From assembly GCA_964394585.1 (NCBI GenBank), contig CAYMYI010000001.1:66025-130024 (forward strand): a DNA stretch of 64,000 nt, in the 5' to 3' direction. Source of the DNA: CAYUJH01 sp964394585 (lineage in GTDB: Bacteria > Bacteroidota > Bacteroidia > Cytophagales > Flammeovirgaceae). Positions 46,785-55,876 of the stretch are shown here, piece after piece. The notes beneath the pieces are model-generated. The model searched no databases. It was not told where the DNA came from and was given only the letters and a program-made list of their open reading frames with translations. The stretch's first letter is position 1. Every line of letters starts with the position of its first letter. The translations under genes were made by a program, and so were the position numbers.

Positions 46785-46817
46785 AAAAGCCATCGGTATA
46801 CACGTCGATGGCTTTTT
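46785..46817. terminator. Bidirectional terminator
   Basis: AAAAGCCATCG (46785-46795) pairs with CGATGGCTTTTT (46806-46817), an 11-bp A/T-flanked stem between convergent genes. It serves the SQR gene on plus and the CAP gene on minus. Confidence 0.92.
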
Positions 46818-46862
46818 GGGATATAAACTTATCAGAAAATGCTACAAGGCTATCAGAAAACA

Positions 46863-47591
46863 TCAATACTCTTTCCGCATTTCTGCTGCAAAGTTTTGGG
46901 TGCTTTTAATCTTATAAAACGGGGTATCGAAAATACTAAAGTCGCTCTCAGTGAGGTAAGCCCCACATCCTAAGAACTGATAAGCAGGGTTAAGAATGTT
47001 CTCCCGGTGCCCAGGCGAGTTCATCCATTGTTTTAAAACTTCGTTTGCAAAACTGATGTAGCTGTGTCGCCGCAAAGGCTTGCGAGAATCTGCGTAGCAA
47101 AGCACCCCGTTAATTTCAGTATACGACGCCCCACTTTTTAAGCGATATCCAAAGCTACTAGCAATATTTTCAGCTGCTGCGCCGGTGTAAGGCACATTCG
47201 CTAAGCGGTAACGGTCTGTAAACCGTGCTTTCCCTTCCACAATGCTGTAATGCGAAAAAAAGCCGAGTTCTGCCATATCTTTCGAATGATGAAAGGCGGC
47301 TTCTTTTAAGGCAGGATGATAGCGCAAACGCCCCACTCCGTGGGTGTAACGGTAGTAATTAGTAGCATAGAAAATTGCTGCGCAGAGTAAGGGATAGTCT
47401 ACCCTTTCGAAATCGATTTCTTGCTGAGCCGGCGCATACTGCACAAAGGTCCGAAAGGTATATCGCGAGTAGTGGGCATCGGTCCAGTGCTGTGCGCTAG
47501 CATACGATGCATTGGTCAACAGTAAGCCACCAAGAGCGATGAACCCAATGGCTTTTGGTGGCAACAAACGTAGAAAGATTAAGTAACTCAT
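46863..47591 (-). CDS. CAP-domain (SCP/PR1) secreted protein
   Basis: This 242-residue protein has the start at 47591 chosen to give a hydrophobic signal (AIGFIALGGLLLTNASYASAQ, about 12-33). The CAP/SCP domain covers about 55-235: ATNYYRYTHGVGRLRYHP, EAAFHHSKDMAELGFFSH, GAAAENIASSFG, and WMNSPGHRENILNP with the conserved GHRxN motif. Bacterial CAP proteins are extracellular with mostly unknown roles. Frames extending upstream to 47639 add 16 residues over the gap to the response regulator gene. Confidence 0.88.
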   Translation of the reverse strand: MSYLIFLRLLPPKAIGFIALGGLLLTNASYASAQHWTDAHYSRYTFRTFVQYAPAQQEIDFERVDYPLLCAAIFYATNYYRYTHGVGRLRYHPALKEAAFHHSKDMAELGFFSHYSIVEGKARFTDRYRLANVPYTGAAAENIASSFGYRLKSGASYTEINGVLCYADSRKPLRRHSYISFANEVLKQWMNSPGHRENILNPAYQFLGCGAYLTESDFSIFDTPFYKIKSTQNFAAEMRKEY

Positions 47592-47662
47592 AAGGATTAT
47601 TATTTTTTTCCTTAAGAGTGTAAGAAAAAGATGTACCAAAAAAGAAGTAAGAGGATTTGCGC

Positions 47663-48352
47663 CTACTCCAAGAAGCGATGAGCAAAGGCTTCTTTGTATG
47701 CCCTGCCGATTGGAATGATAAACCCTCCACTCAAGTAAATTTGGTTGCCTACCACCTTTTCAATTTTTGCAGTATTGATGATATACGATTTGTGAACACG
47801 CACAAACTGATGGGGTGCTAACACACCGAGCCAATGTTTGAGCGATTCCCCCGAAAGGTATTTCTTATCGGCTAGGTGAATTTCGGCATAGTCCGTATCT
47901 GACTGTATGTAGAAAATCTCGCCGATTGCAATGCGTACATGTTCGTACCCCGATTTAATAAAGATTTCTTGGCGGCGCACTGCGTTAGGTTCTGTTGAGT
48001 CGGTATTAGGGGTGGGCAACTTCGATACCGCCTTCAAAAAGCGTGGAAACGAGAACGGTTTGAGGAGGTAGTCGACTACATCGAACTCGTAGCTTTCCAG
48101 AGCGTAATCGGGGAAGGCAGTGGTAAGGATTACATGTGGTTTCTGCTGAATGGTTTTTAAGAAGTCGATTCCTGAGAATTTAGGTAAGTGGATATCGAGA
48201 AAAACCACGTCAACCTTTTCGGTTTTCAAAAATTCCATTGCCTTAATCGCATCGGAAAATGTGGCTTTTAGTACCAAAAAGTCAACATCTTCAATATACT
48301 TTTTTAGTAAACGCTGGGCGGGGGGTTGGTCTTCCACAATAATGCAATTCAT
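47663..48352 (-). CDS. LytTR-family response regulator
   Basis: This 229-residue regulator has a receiver domain (about 1-115; NCIIVEDQPPAQRLLKKYI, VDVVFLDIHLPKFSG with the phospho-acceptor Asp near 53, and YLLKPFSFPRF) and a C-terminal LytTR DNA-binding domain (about 135-229; EIFYIQSDTDYAEIHLAD, RVHKSYIINTAKIEKV). It starts 3 nt after the histidine kinase stop, so they form a two-component pair. The divergent TonB receptor at 49582 is a likely target. Confidence 0.94.
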   Translation of the reverse strand: MNCIIVEDQPPAQRLLKKYIEDVDFLVLKATFSDAIKAMEFLKTEKVDVVFLDIHLPKFSGIDFLKTIQQKPHVILTTAFPDYALESYEFDVVDYLLKPFSFPRFLKAVSKLPTPNTDSTEPNAVRRQEIFIKSGYEHVRIAIGEIFYIQSDTDYAEIHLADKKYLSGESLKHWLGVLAPHQFVRVHKSYIINTAKIEKVVGNQIYLSGGFIIPIGRAYKEAFAHRFLE

Positions 48353-48355
48353 AGC

Positions 48356-49378
48356 TCAGGTTTTGTCAAGTTGTACAGAAAGATATACCTCGTACCATTG
48401 TGCTGATTGGCGAATTTCCAAAGTGTGTGCATTGGGGTACAGTAGCTCCAGGCGTTTTCGCACATTCTCAAGCCCGATACCTTGTGCTGTTTTCACCCCT
48501 TTTGCCTCTGCATTGTAGTTATTTTTACAATAGAAGCCAAGGCGCCCGTCGTTAGAAAGCTCAACGCAAATATCGATTAGAATCCCCTCCGATTGTCCTT
48601 CCTGGCTGTGTTTGAATGCATTTTCGATAAACACGATGAGTATCAAAGGCGCAATTTTAAATGCCCCACTAATCTTTTTCGCTTGGTAATGCACAGTACC
48701 CCGCTCTTCGATTTGCAATTGGTTGAGGCGTGTAAAATTTTCCATTTGCTGTACTTCTTTGGTAAGCAGCACATATTGTTCTTTACATTCGTACAACATA
48801 TAACGCAACACAGCACTCAATTCTAAAATAATGGTGGGAGTTTTCGGTGAGTTCTCTACAGCGTATGCATATAAATTATTCAAATTATTGAACAGAAAGT
48901 GAGGGTTTATTTGCGATTTTAAGAACTTGAGTTCACTTTCTTGAATTGCCAGTTTTAAATCGTCGAGTTCGTGTTGTTTGCCGGTGGCATCCCATGCAAA
49001 TTTAAACCCTGAGAGGATGGCGATTACCGGCAGTACATCGAGTAGCGAGTAGAAAATACCAGGGAAGTATTTGCCGCGGGTATCGGGGAAATAAATCTTT
49101 TCTAATACAAATTCTTCTACTAAAATTAAGAGTGAAATTACTAAGACTACCCCCACAGCAAACAATAGATACCGCTTTCGATAAAACAGAAAGGGTAATA
49201 GCACATAGCTGATGATTGAAGTACCTATCGCATAGTTTAAAAAAAAGGCGAGCCGATGCAATTCAAAATGGGGCGCACGCTTATCGAACGAGTAAAACAT
49301 AAGCACTAACAAGTGCAACACAAGCTGAAAAAAAATTTCTCTTAGAGAAACAGCCGGTATGGTAAATTTCTTCTCCAT
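48356..49378 (-). CDS. LytS/YehU-type sensor histidine kinase
   Basis: This 340-residue membrane kinase starts at 49378 (MEKKFTIPAVSLREIF); the upstream frame to 49441 lies in the promoter region. Four helices fill about residues 12-135 (LVLHLLVLMFYSFD, YLLFAVGVVLVISLLILVEEF), followed by the His_kinase domain with the phospho-accepting His in KSQINPHFLFNNLNNLYAYA and the ATP-binding part with IVFIENAFKHSQ and GIGLENVRKRLELLYP. There is no separate sensory domain, so the membrane helices probably sense the signal. It precedes the LytTR regulator gene by 3 nt. Confidence 0.93.
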   Translation of the reverse strand: MEKKFTIPAVSLREIFFQLVLHLLVLMFYSFDKRAPHFELHRLAFFLNYAIGTSIISYVLLPFLFYRKRYLLFAVGVVLVISLLILVEEFVLEKIYFPDTRGKYFPGIFYSLLDVLPVIAILSGFKFAWDATGKQHELDDLKLAIQESELKFLKSQINPHFLFNNLNNLYAYAVENSPKTPTIILELSAVLRYMLYECKEQYVLLTKEVQQMENFTRLNQLQIEERGTVHYQAKKISGAFKIAPLILIVFIENAFKHSQEGQSEGILIDICVELSNDGRLGFYCKNNYNAEAKGVKTAQGIGLENVRKRLELLYPNAHTLEIRQSAQWYEVYLSVQLDKT

Positions 49379-49422
49379 TCTTCCAAAGCTAACTTCTCTG
49401 TTTACTCTACAAAGTTTTTGCA

Positions 49423-49494
49423 GGCGAACGGCACAAATCACTCCTTTAACGACACCCCATAGCGCCTAAACAGAATCGCTGACGTTCGCCCTAA
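49423..49494. promoter_or_regulatory. Possible LytTR operator (inverted GGCGAACG / CGTTCGCC)
   Basis: GGCGAACG (49423-49430) and its exact reverse complement CGTTCGCC (49483-49490) lie 52 nt apart in the divergent region between the LytS/LytT operon and the TonB receptor. Each half fits about seven of nine positions of the LytTR-type site pattern centred on GTT. Operator function is inference. Confidence 0.35.
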
Positions 49495-49581
49495 AAAAAA
49501 CGTTGTTTGCCGATTTTATTCGCATACTTTTTCATCAACACTGTGTTTTGCTAACGTTGATAACCCTAGAACCCAAATAAG

Positions 49582-51963
49582 ATGAAAAAGAACTTTTCTA
49601 AAATAGTACTCGTGTTGTTTTGTGCCCTCTGTATCGGTAGTGTTGTTCAAGCACAAGAGGTACTTATTTCGGGGCAAGTGGTTGACAGCCAGACCAAACA
49701 GCCCATTGAGTTTGCTACGGTCATGGTGGGCGACCCTGCCACAGAAGCGCCACTCTCGGGGACGACTACCGCCCTCGATGGTACGTTCAGCTTAAAAACT
49801 ACCGCTGAAAAGTTTTTTATCGAAGTCAGTTTCATTGGCTTTACCAAAAAGCACATAGAAGATTTTTCTATTGAAAATGGAAAAGTGAATTTGGGTATTG
49901 TAACGTTGGCTGAAGACCGCGAACTCCTCGACGAAGTGGTTGTTCAAGGCGAAAGATCGCAAACCGAATTTAAGCTCGATAAGCGCGTATTTAATGTAGG
50001 CAAAGATTTAAGTTCTACCGGTGCCAGCGCACTCGAGGTGCTTAACAACGTTCCTTCTGTAAATGTAAATATCGAAGGAGAAATCAGTTTACGGGGCAGT
50101 TCCGGCGTGCAGATTCTTATCAACGGAAAGCCCTCGGTAATTGCCAGCGAGCAAGGAAATGCCTTAGGAACCATCACCGCCGATATGATTGAAAGTATTG
50201 AAGTAATCACGAATCCTTCTGCCAAATACGAGGCGGAGGGCTCTTCAGGGATTTTAAATATCATCCTTAAAAAAGAAGAACGAAAGGGGATGAACGGCGC
50301 CATTTCGGTGAATACCGGCGTTCCGCATAACCACAGCGTAGGCATTAGTTTGAATAAACGCACCGAAAAACTTAACCTATTCAGCCAATTCGGAGTCGGA
50401 TACCGCGAACTCCCCAACGATTTGGAAAACATCAACCGCGATTTAAATACGAATACAGCAGTGGCTTCGCAAGGCGAGGAATTTCGCAACGAGCAATTTT
50501 ATAATGTGGTGCTTGGTACCGACTACTACATCAACGACCGCAATGTAATTACGCTTTCGGGTAACTTTGCCTACGAGATAGAAGACCAGCCCTCGCAAAA
50601 TAATTTCCAGTTTATCGAGGCAGACGGCACGGTTAGCTCAGAGTGGCAACGCAGTGAGGTAACTTCGGCAACAAACCCGAAATACCAGTACGAACTGCAA
50701 TACAAACGCGATTTTAAAGACCATAAAGACCATACACTACTTTTTAGTGCGTTGGGGAATTTCTTTGGGAAAAGTCAGTCGTCGGAGTTTACCAACCAAA
50801 GCATTAGCGGCGAAAACCGTGATAGCCAGCAACAAACCGAAACCGATTTCCAAGAGGCTCGTTACACGTTTAACCTCGATTACACGAAACCATATTCTGA
50901 AAAAATCACCTTAGAAACCGGCTTTCAATACGTACTGAATGATGTGGGGAACGATTTCTCAGTAAGTAATTTAATAGATGGAGTTTGGGTTGAAGATGCC
51001 AGCTTAACGAACGATTTCAACTGGCAACAAAATGTGCTCGGTGTATACGCAACGGGTGCTTACGAAGGCGAACGCTGGGGGATTAAGTTGGGGCTTCGAG
51101 TGGAAAACACCGATTTGGAAACGCTACTTGCCACTACCGACGAGCGCAATTCGCAAAACTTTACCAACCTGTTCCCTAGCGTGCATACATCGTTCAAATT
51201 ATCCGATAATTACTCGATCCAAGGGGGATATTCGCGCCGCATTTTCCGCCCACGCCTATGGGATTTGAACCCGTTTTTCAACATTCGCAACGATTTTAAC
51301 GTCCGCACGGGCAACCCTAACTTGCAGCCCATGTTCACCGACTCGTACGAAATAGCCGCTATCTACGACCTCGATCAACTTTCGTTCAACTTTGGGCTGT
51401 ATCATCGGTACACTACCGACGTAGTAGAGCGGATTTCAACCCTTGAAAATAACGTGAACATCACCCGCCCTATCAACATTGGCGTGAACCGAGAAACCGG
51501 AATCGAAATAAATGGGAAATATACCCCTAACGATTGGTTCACCCTTAATGGCGATTTCAACTTTAATTATTTCCAACGTGAAGGCTCGTTAGAAGGAACA
51601 TCGTTTGATTTCAACGCCGACCAGTGGTCTACAAAACTGAATGCGAAATTCAAACTTCCCGCTAAAATTGATTTTGAAGTAACCGGTCATTACCGCTCAC
51701 GTTTTCAAACCGTGCAAAGCATCGTTTCAGATAATCTATTTGCCGACCTTGGCTTTCGCAAAAAAATCATGAATGGTAAAGGAGTTATTAACATGAGTGT
51801 ACGCGACATCTTCGCTTCTCGCTTTCGCGAAAGTGAAACCAATCAACCCACATTTTATGCCTATAATTTCCGCCAAAGAGGGCGTTTCATCACCTTCGGG
51901 TTTAGCTACGGTTTCGGCAAAGGCGAAGCAATGGAATATTCAGGGCAAAGAAGAAGATTTTGA
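49582..51963 (+). CDS. TonB-dependent receptor, CarboxypepD_reg-like plus barrel
   Basis: This 793-residue outer-membrane receptor has a signal peptide (about 1-24, ending VVQAQ), a CarboxypepD_reg-like beta-sandwich (about 25-115; ISGQVVDSQTKQPIEFATVM, DGTFSLKT, EVSFIGFTKK), a plug (about 120-225; NVPSVNVNIEGEISLRGSSG, ILINGKPS, EVITNPSAKYEAEGSSGILN), and an outer-membrane beta-barrel family C-terminus with YSRRIFRPRLWDLNPFFN and a long strand array. Such receptors import peptides, siderophores or glycans with TonB; the substrate is unknown. It is divergent from LytS/LytT and followed after 32 nt by a dienelactone hydrolase gene. Confidence 0.93.
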   Translation: MKKNFSKIVLVLFCALCIGSVVQAQEVLISGQVVDSQTKQPIEFATVMVGDPATEAPLSGTTTALDGTFSLKTTAEKFFIEVSFIGFTKKHIEDFSIENGKVNLGIVTLAEDRELLDEVVVQGERSQTEFKLDKRVFNVGKDLSSTGASALEVLNNVPSVNVNIEGEISLRGSSGVQILINGKPSVIASEQGNALGTITADMIESIEVITNPSAKYEAEGSSGILNIILKKEERKGMNGAISVNTGVPHNHSVGISLNKRTEKLNLFSQFGVGYRELPNDLENINRDLNTNTAVASQGEEFRNEQFYNVVLGTDYYINDRNVITLSGNFAYEIEDQPSQNNFQFIEADGTVSSEWQRSEVTSATNPKYQYELQYKRDFKDHKDHTLLFSALGNFFGKSQSSEFTNQSISGENRDSQQQTETDFQEARYTFNLDYTKPYSEKITLETGFQYVLNDVGNDFSVSNLIDGVWVEDASLTNDFNWQQNVLGVYATGAYEGERWGIKLGLRVENTDLETLLATTDERNSQNFTNLFPSVHTSFKLSDNYSIQGGYSRRIFRPRLWDLNPFFNIRNDFNVRTGNPNLQPMFTDSYEIAAIYDLDQLSFNFGLYHRYTTDVVERISTLENNVNITRPINIGVNRETGIEINGKYTPNDWFTLNGDFNFNYFQREGSLEGTSFDFNADQWSTKLNAKFKLPAKIDFEVTGHYRSRFQTVQSIVSDNLFADLGFRKKIMNGKGVINMSVRDIFASRFRESETNQPTFYAYNFRQRGRFITFGFSYGFGKGEAMEYSGQRRRF

Positions 51964-51995
51964 TATATTACAATATACCAAAAGCACAGAGCCTT

Positions 51996-52889
51996 ATGAA
52001 AGAATTACGTAAAGAAGACATCGACCAAGAAGTATTCGACCTGTACGACTACTACGTACACAATAAAATTGACCGCCGACAATTTGTAGATCGGCTTTCC
52101 AAATATGCCGTAGGAGGCATTACCGTAGCCTCGTTGCTGAGTTTTATCAGCCCTAACTACGAAAATACTGCTACGATTGCTCCCGACGATGACCGCCTCG
52201 AGTCCAACTTTATCGAGTACAACTCGCCAAAAGGAGGCGGTACTATTAAAGGATTGCTTTCGCACCCAAAAAACGCAACAGGAAAATTGCCGGGTGTGGT
52301 CGTAGTGCATGAAAACCGAGGGTTAAATCCATATATCGAAGATGTAGGCAGAAGAGCCGCCCTAGAAGGTTTTATCAGCTTAGCCCCCGATGCCCTGACT
52401 CCGCTTGGTGGGTATCCGGGCAACGACGACGAAGGCAGAACGATGCAACGCAAGCGCGATCGATACGAAATGCTCGAAGACTTTATCGCCGCTTACGAAT
52501 ATTTGCAAACGCACGAAAAGTGCTCGGGTCGCGTAGGTGTAGTAGGTTTTTGTTTCGGAGGGTGGATTTCCAACATGATGGCAGTTCGCATCCCTACGTT
52601 GGCTGCTGCCGTTCCATTTTATGGAGGGCAACCCTCTGCTGAGGAAACCGCACAAATAAAAGCGCCATTGCTCTTACACTATGCCTCGTTAGACGAACGA
52701 GTAAATCAGGGATGGGATGCCTATGAAGAAGCCTTAAAAGCAAATAATGTGGACTATAAGGCACATTTTTATAAAAAAGTAAACCACGGGTTTCACAACA
52801 ATACTACGCCTCGCTATAACGAAAAAGCAGCGGAAAAGGCTTGGAAACGCACCGTTGCGTTTTTCAAAAAGAACCTGAACGACTCTTGA
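51996..52889 (+). CDS. Dienelactone hydrolase family protein with Tat-like N-terminus
   Basis: This 297-residue alpha/beta hydrolase has the start at 51996, 32 nt after the TonB receptor stop; a longer frame from 51960 overlaps the receptor. A Tat-like segment (DRRQFVDRLSKYAVGGITVA, near residues 25-45) suggests export after folding. The catalytic triad is likely Cys in GVVGFCFGGW, Asp in HYASLDERVN and His in VNHGFHNNT. An HENRGL motif (VVVVHENRGLNPYIEDV) is typical of this family. Ester or lactone hydrolysis is expected; the natural substrate is unknown. It is likely cotranscribed with the receptor. Confidence 0.88.
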   Translation: MKELRKEDIDQEVFDLYDYYVHNKIDRRQFVDRLSKYAVGGITVASLLSFISPNYENTATIAPDDDRLESNFIEYNSPKGGGTIKGLLSHPKNATGKLPGVVVVHENRGLNPYIEDVGRRAALEGFISLAPDALTPLGGYPGNDDEGRTMQRKRDRYEMLEDFIAAYEYLQTHEKCSGRVGVVGFCFGGWISNMMAVRIPTLAAAVPFYGGQPSAEETAQIKAPLLLHYASLDERVNQGWDAYEEALKANNVDYKAHFYKKVNHGFHNNTTPRYNEKAAEKAWKRTVAFFKKNLNDS

Positions 52890-52938
52890 ATTGCTTTCTT
52901 CATTTTCTATTACAAGAATTACAACGTTCAGTACATGA

Positions 52939-52966
52939 AAAAAGGCTGCCATTTGGCAGCCTTTTT
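52939..52966. terminator. Bidirectional terminator
   Basis: GGCTGCC (52944-52950) pairs with GGCAGCC (52955-52961), flanked by A on the left and five T on the right, between the convergent hydrolase and rho genes. Confidence 0.93.
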
Positions 52967-52987
52967 CTATGATATTAATTATTTATT

Positions 52988-54604
52988 TTACCCATTCATT
53001 GAGACAAGAAACTCTTCGTTATTTCGAGTACCTTTCATATTTTTTAGAAGGTGTTCCATAGCCTCGTTCGAGTTCATATCATCCATCGATTTGCGAAGCA
53101 ACCAAACGCGTTGTAGCGTATCTTTATCGAGCAAGAGGTCTTCGCGGCGCGTGCCTGAAGCCGGAATGTCAATCGCAGGGAATACACGCTTATTCGCCAA
53201 TTTACGATCTAGCTGTAGTTCCATATTTCCCGTTCCTTTAAACTCTTCAAAAATCACTTCGTCCATTTTAGAACCGGTTTCAATCAGCGCCGTAGCGATA
53301 ATGGTAAGCGAGCCACCATTTTCCACATTGCGAGCCGCTCCAAAGAAACGCTTTGGTTTGTGTAGTGCGTTGGCATCTACCCCTCCGGAAAGAATTTTAC
53401 CAGAAGAAGGCACAACCGTATTGTAAGCCCGTGCAAAGCGTGTGATTGAATCGAGCAGAATGACAACATCGTGCCCACATTCAACCAAACGTTTTGCTTT
53501 CTCAAGCACAATTTGCGATACCTTCACGTGGTGATCAGCTTGTTCATCAAACGTTGAAGAAATCACCTCTCCGTTTACGCTACGTGCCATATCGGTTACT
53601 TCTTCTGGGCGTTCGTCAATCAGTAATACGATGAGGTAGCACTCCGGATGGTTTTTCGCAATTGCGTTGGCAATTTCTTTTAAAAGAACCGTTTTACCTG
53701 TTTTGGGTTGGGCGACAATCATCCCGCGTTGTCCTTTTCCTATCGGAGCAAACAAATCGAGTATACGCGTTGAAAGAATGTGAGGCTTAGAGCTTAAATT
53801 CAGGCGTTCTTCGGGGAACAGTGGAGTGAGGTACTCAAAAGGCACACGGTCGCGGATTTCCTCAACGGTTCTACCGTTAATGCTGCTCACTTTTAAAAGC
53901 GCAAAGTATTTTTCACCTTCCTTCGGAGGGCGAATTTGCCCTTTCACTGTATCGCCTGTCCGTAGCGAAAACAATTTTATTTGCGAGGGCGATACGTAGA
54001 TATCATCGGGGCTGGCAAGGTAGTTATAGTCAGAAGAACGCAAGAAACCGTATCCATCTTGCATAATTTCGAGTACGCCTTCGCTTTCAATAACGCCGTC
54101 GAACTCTCGAATCGGGTTATACTTTTTATGATGATGACCACCGGCATTATCGTTTTTGCGCGGTTTATTGTTTGCCCGATTATGTGGTTGATTTTTCTCC
54201 GCCTCTTGCGGTATTTTTTTATTACTTTTTTCAGGTTGCGCTTCTACACTTTCGGCAGGAGTGATATCAGGCTCTTTGCGCTTTAAGCGAGGTTTTTCTT
54301 CTTGCTGCTCAAAGGGCTGCGGTTCGTCCGAAGTTTCAGCAACCTCTGCTACGGGCGGTGTATCGGTTACATTTTCGCGTTTAACCCGCGTTTTACGTTT
54401 GGGTTTTGAGGGGTCTTCTACAGAAACCGTTGCTTCTTGTTTTGATTTTGGAAGTGCCTCTTCAGGCATTACAGCTTGGTGATCTAAAATCTTGTAAATA
54501 AGTTGTTTCTTAGGAAGTTTACTGACATTTTTTAATCCAAGCTCGTCGGCGATTACTTTCAACTCAGAAAGCAACCGAATCTCCAATTCTTCTAATGTGT
54601 ACAT
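52988..54604 (-). CDS. rho: Transcription termination factor Rho
   Basis: This 538-residue hexameric RNA helicase has an N-terminal helical Rho_N domain (about 1-45; KVIADELGLKNVSKLPKKQL), then a low-complexity charged insertion (about 46-165; Lys, Glu, Pro, Gln and Asn rich) not found in the E. coli protein of 419 residues. The OB-fold RNA site follows (about 175-240; GVLEIMQDGYGFLRSSDYNY), then the ATPase core with the Walker A motif VAQPKTGKTVLLKEIANAI, the Walker B strand DVVILLDSITRFARAYN, and the Q-loop and R-loop regions near GGSLTIIATALIETGS. Long N-terminal insertions are common in Bacteroidota Rho. Confidence 0.97.
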   Translation of the reverse strand: MYTLEELEIRLLSELKVIADELGLKNVSKLPKKQLIYKILDHQAVMPEEALPKSKQEATVSVEDPSKPKRKTRVKRENVTDTPPVAEVAETSDEPQPFEQQEEKPRLKRKEPDITPAESVEAQPEKSNKKIPQEAEKNQPHNRANNKPRKNDNAGGHHHKKYNPIREFDGVIESEGVLEIMQDGYGFLRSSDYNYLASPDDIYVSPSQIKLFSLRTGDTVKGQIRPPKEGEKYFALLKVSSINGRTVEEIRDRVPFEYLTPLFPEERLNLSSKPHILSTRILDLFAPIGKGQRGMIVAQPKTGKTVLLKEIANAIAKNHPECYLIVLLIDERPEEVTDMARSVNGEVISSTFDEQADHHVKVSQIVLEKAKRLVECGHDVVILLDSITRFARAYNTVVPSSGKILSGGVDANALHKPKRFFGAARNVENGGSLTIIATALIETGSKMDEVIFEEFKGTGNMELQLDRKLANKRVFPAIDIPASGTRREDLLLDKDTLQRVWLLRKSMDDMNSNEAMEHLLKNMKGTRNNEEFLVSMNG

Positions 54605-54617
54605 AATGATGCGTTGC

Positions 54618-54634
54618 GGTTATTAGGGATAACC
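54618..54634 (-). promoter_or_regulatory. Hairpin just upstream of the rho start
   Basis: GGTTAT (54618-54623) and ATAACC (54629-54634) form a 6-bp stem with a 5-nt loop 14-30 nt before the rho start codon. It could modulate translation, but no more can be said from sequence. Confidence 0.3.
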
Positions 54635-54864
54635 ATGTTTAACTTTATAAGGAAATTATAGTGTGGGTGAAGGAAAAATTACCCGTTTTGGTGAGCCTTA
54701 AAAACGATAAATCGCTTTTAGATGCACAAGTATAGAAGGAATGAATTAGAAAACCAAAAAAAACGGAATTCTGTTCCAAAAACCTCTCTTTTAGTAAGAG
54801 TTTTGCATTAAAAAAAACATCTTTCCTATAGCTTTAGCAAGGCTACATTTATCTAGCAAAAACT

Positions 54865-55773
54865 ATGAAAAAGCTAAAAAAAACGTTCCTCCTTCTTTTT
54901 TTTCTAGCATTAACCCTGTTGGCATATGCGCAAGATTCGATACATGTGCAGCCTTCCCAACAGCGGATTAAAGCGGTCGCCTATGGAGGAGCTGCTCTCT
55001 ATGGTGTGGGCATGACTGGCCTTGGAGTGATGTGGTATGCCGATCAGCCTACGCGTTCCTTTCATTTTTTAAATGATGGGGGCGCTTGGTATTGGGTAGA
55101 TAAATGGGGGCATGCGTACGCAACGTATCAAGTAGCTCGGACGGTACACGCTTCGCTTCGTTGGGCGGATATGCCCGAACGAAAGGCTACCTGGTGGGCT
55201 GCAGGGAGTGCCTGGCTTGCCTTAACCTCCATCGAAGTGTTTGATGGTTTCTCGGAAGGATGGGGCGCCTCTCCAAGCGATGCACTAGCAAACCTCGCCG
55301 GGGTTTCGCTGTGGGCAGGGCAACAATTGCTCTGGAACGAGGAGCGCATCCGTTTTCGGTGGAGTTACGCCAACCACGAAAACTACCCTCAATATCGGCC
55401 CGATGCTTTAGGAAGCAATGCCCCCGAAAGATGGTTGAAAGATTACAACGGGCAAGTATATTGGTTAGCAACTAGCCCTGCGGCATGGCTTCCCCAAACG
55501 CGTTTCCCAAAGTGGCTAGGCATCGCTGTGGGCTACAGTGCCGATGGTATTTTAGGCGCCTACGAAAACCCCACAACCGTAGACGGCTTGCCCATTCCTC
55601 CGTTTGAGCGCCGATGGCAAGTGTACCTCGCCCCCGATATTTTCTTAGATGAAATTAAGACACGTTCTAAATTTCTGAATACCCTGTTTTTCTTGGCAGG
55701 TAGCCTGAAATTCCCGTTGCCTGCCTTAGAATACACACAGGGTGCGGGTTGGAAATGGTACTCACCGTTTTAA
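54865..55773 (+). CDS. DUF2279 protein
   Basis: This 302-residue protein has a signal peptide (about 1-22, ending LAYAQ) and matches the DUF2279 (YfiM-like) family: AYGGAALYGVGMTGLGVMWY, WVDKWGHAYATYQVAR (the conserved DKxxH motif), SAWLALTSIEVFDGFSEGWG and SPSDALANLAG. The function is unknown, and it is probably an outer-membrane or periplasmic protein. A TACATTTA sequence near 54844 may be the -7 box of its promoter. It is convergent with the split TonB-type barrel gene. Confidence 0.87.
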   Translation: MKKLKKTFLLLFFLALTLLAYAQDSIHVQPSQQRIKAVAYGGAALYGVGMTGLGVMWYADQPTRSFHFLNDGGAWYWVDKWGHAYATYQVARTVHASLRWADMPERKATWWAAGSAWLALTSIEVFDGFSEGWGASPSDALANLAGVSLWAGQQLLWNEERIRFRWSYANHENYPQYRPDALGSNAPERWLKDYNGQVYWLATSPAAWLPQTRFPKWLGIAVGYSADGILGAYENPTTVDGLPIPPFERRWQVYLAPDIFLDEIKTRSKFLNTLFFLAGSLKFPLPALEYTQGAGWKWYSPF

Positions 55774-55876
55774 CTAAACACAAAAAAACTGCTTTGAGCC
55801 GGTCGGGATGCATCGTTTCGAACGCTTCCTTCCCTTTCAAAACAGCTTTCCTGTTACAGCGAGTGGTGCAGAGCTT

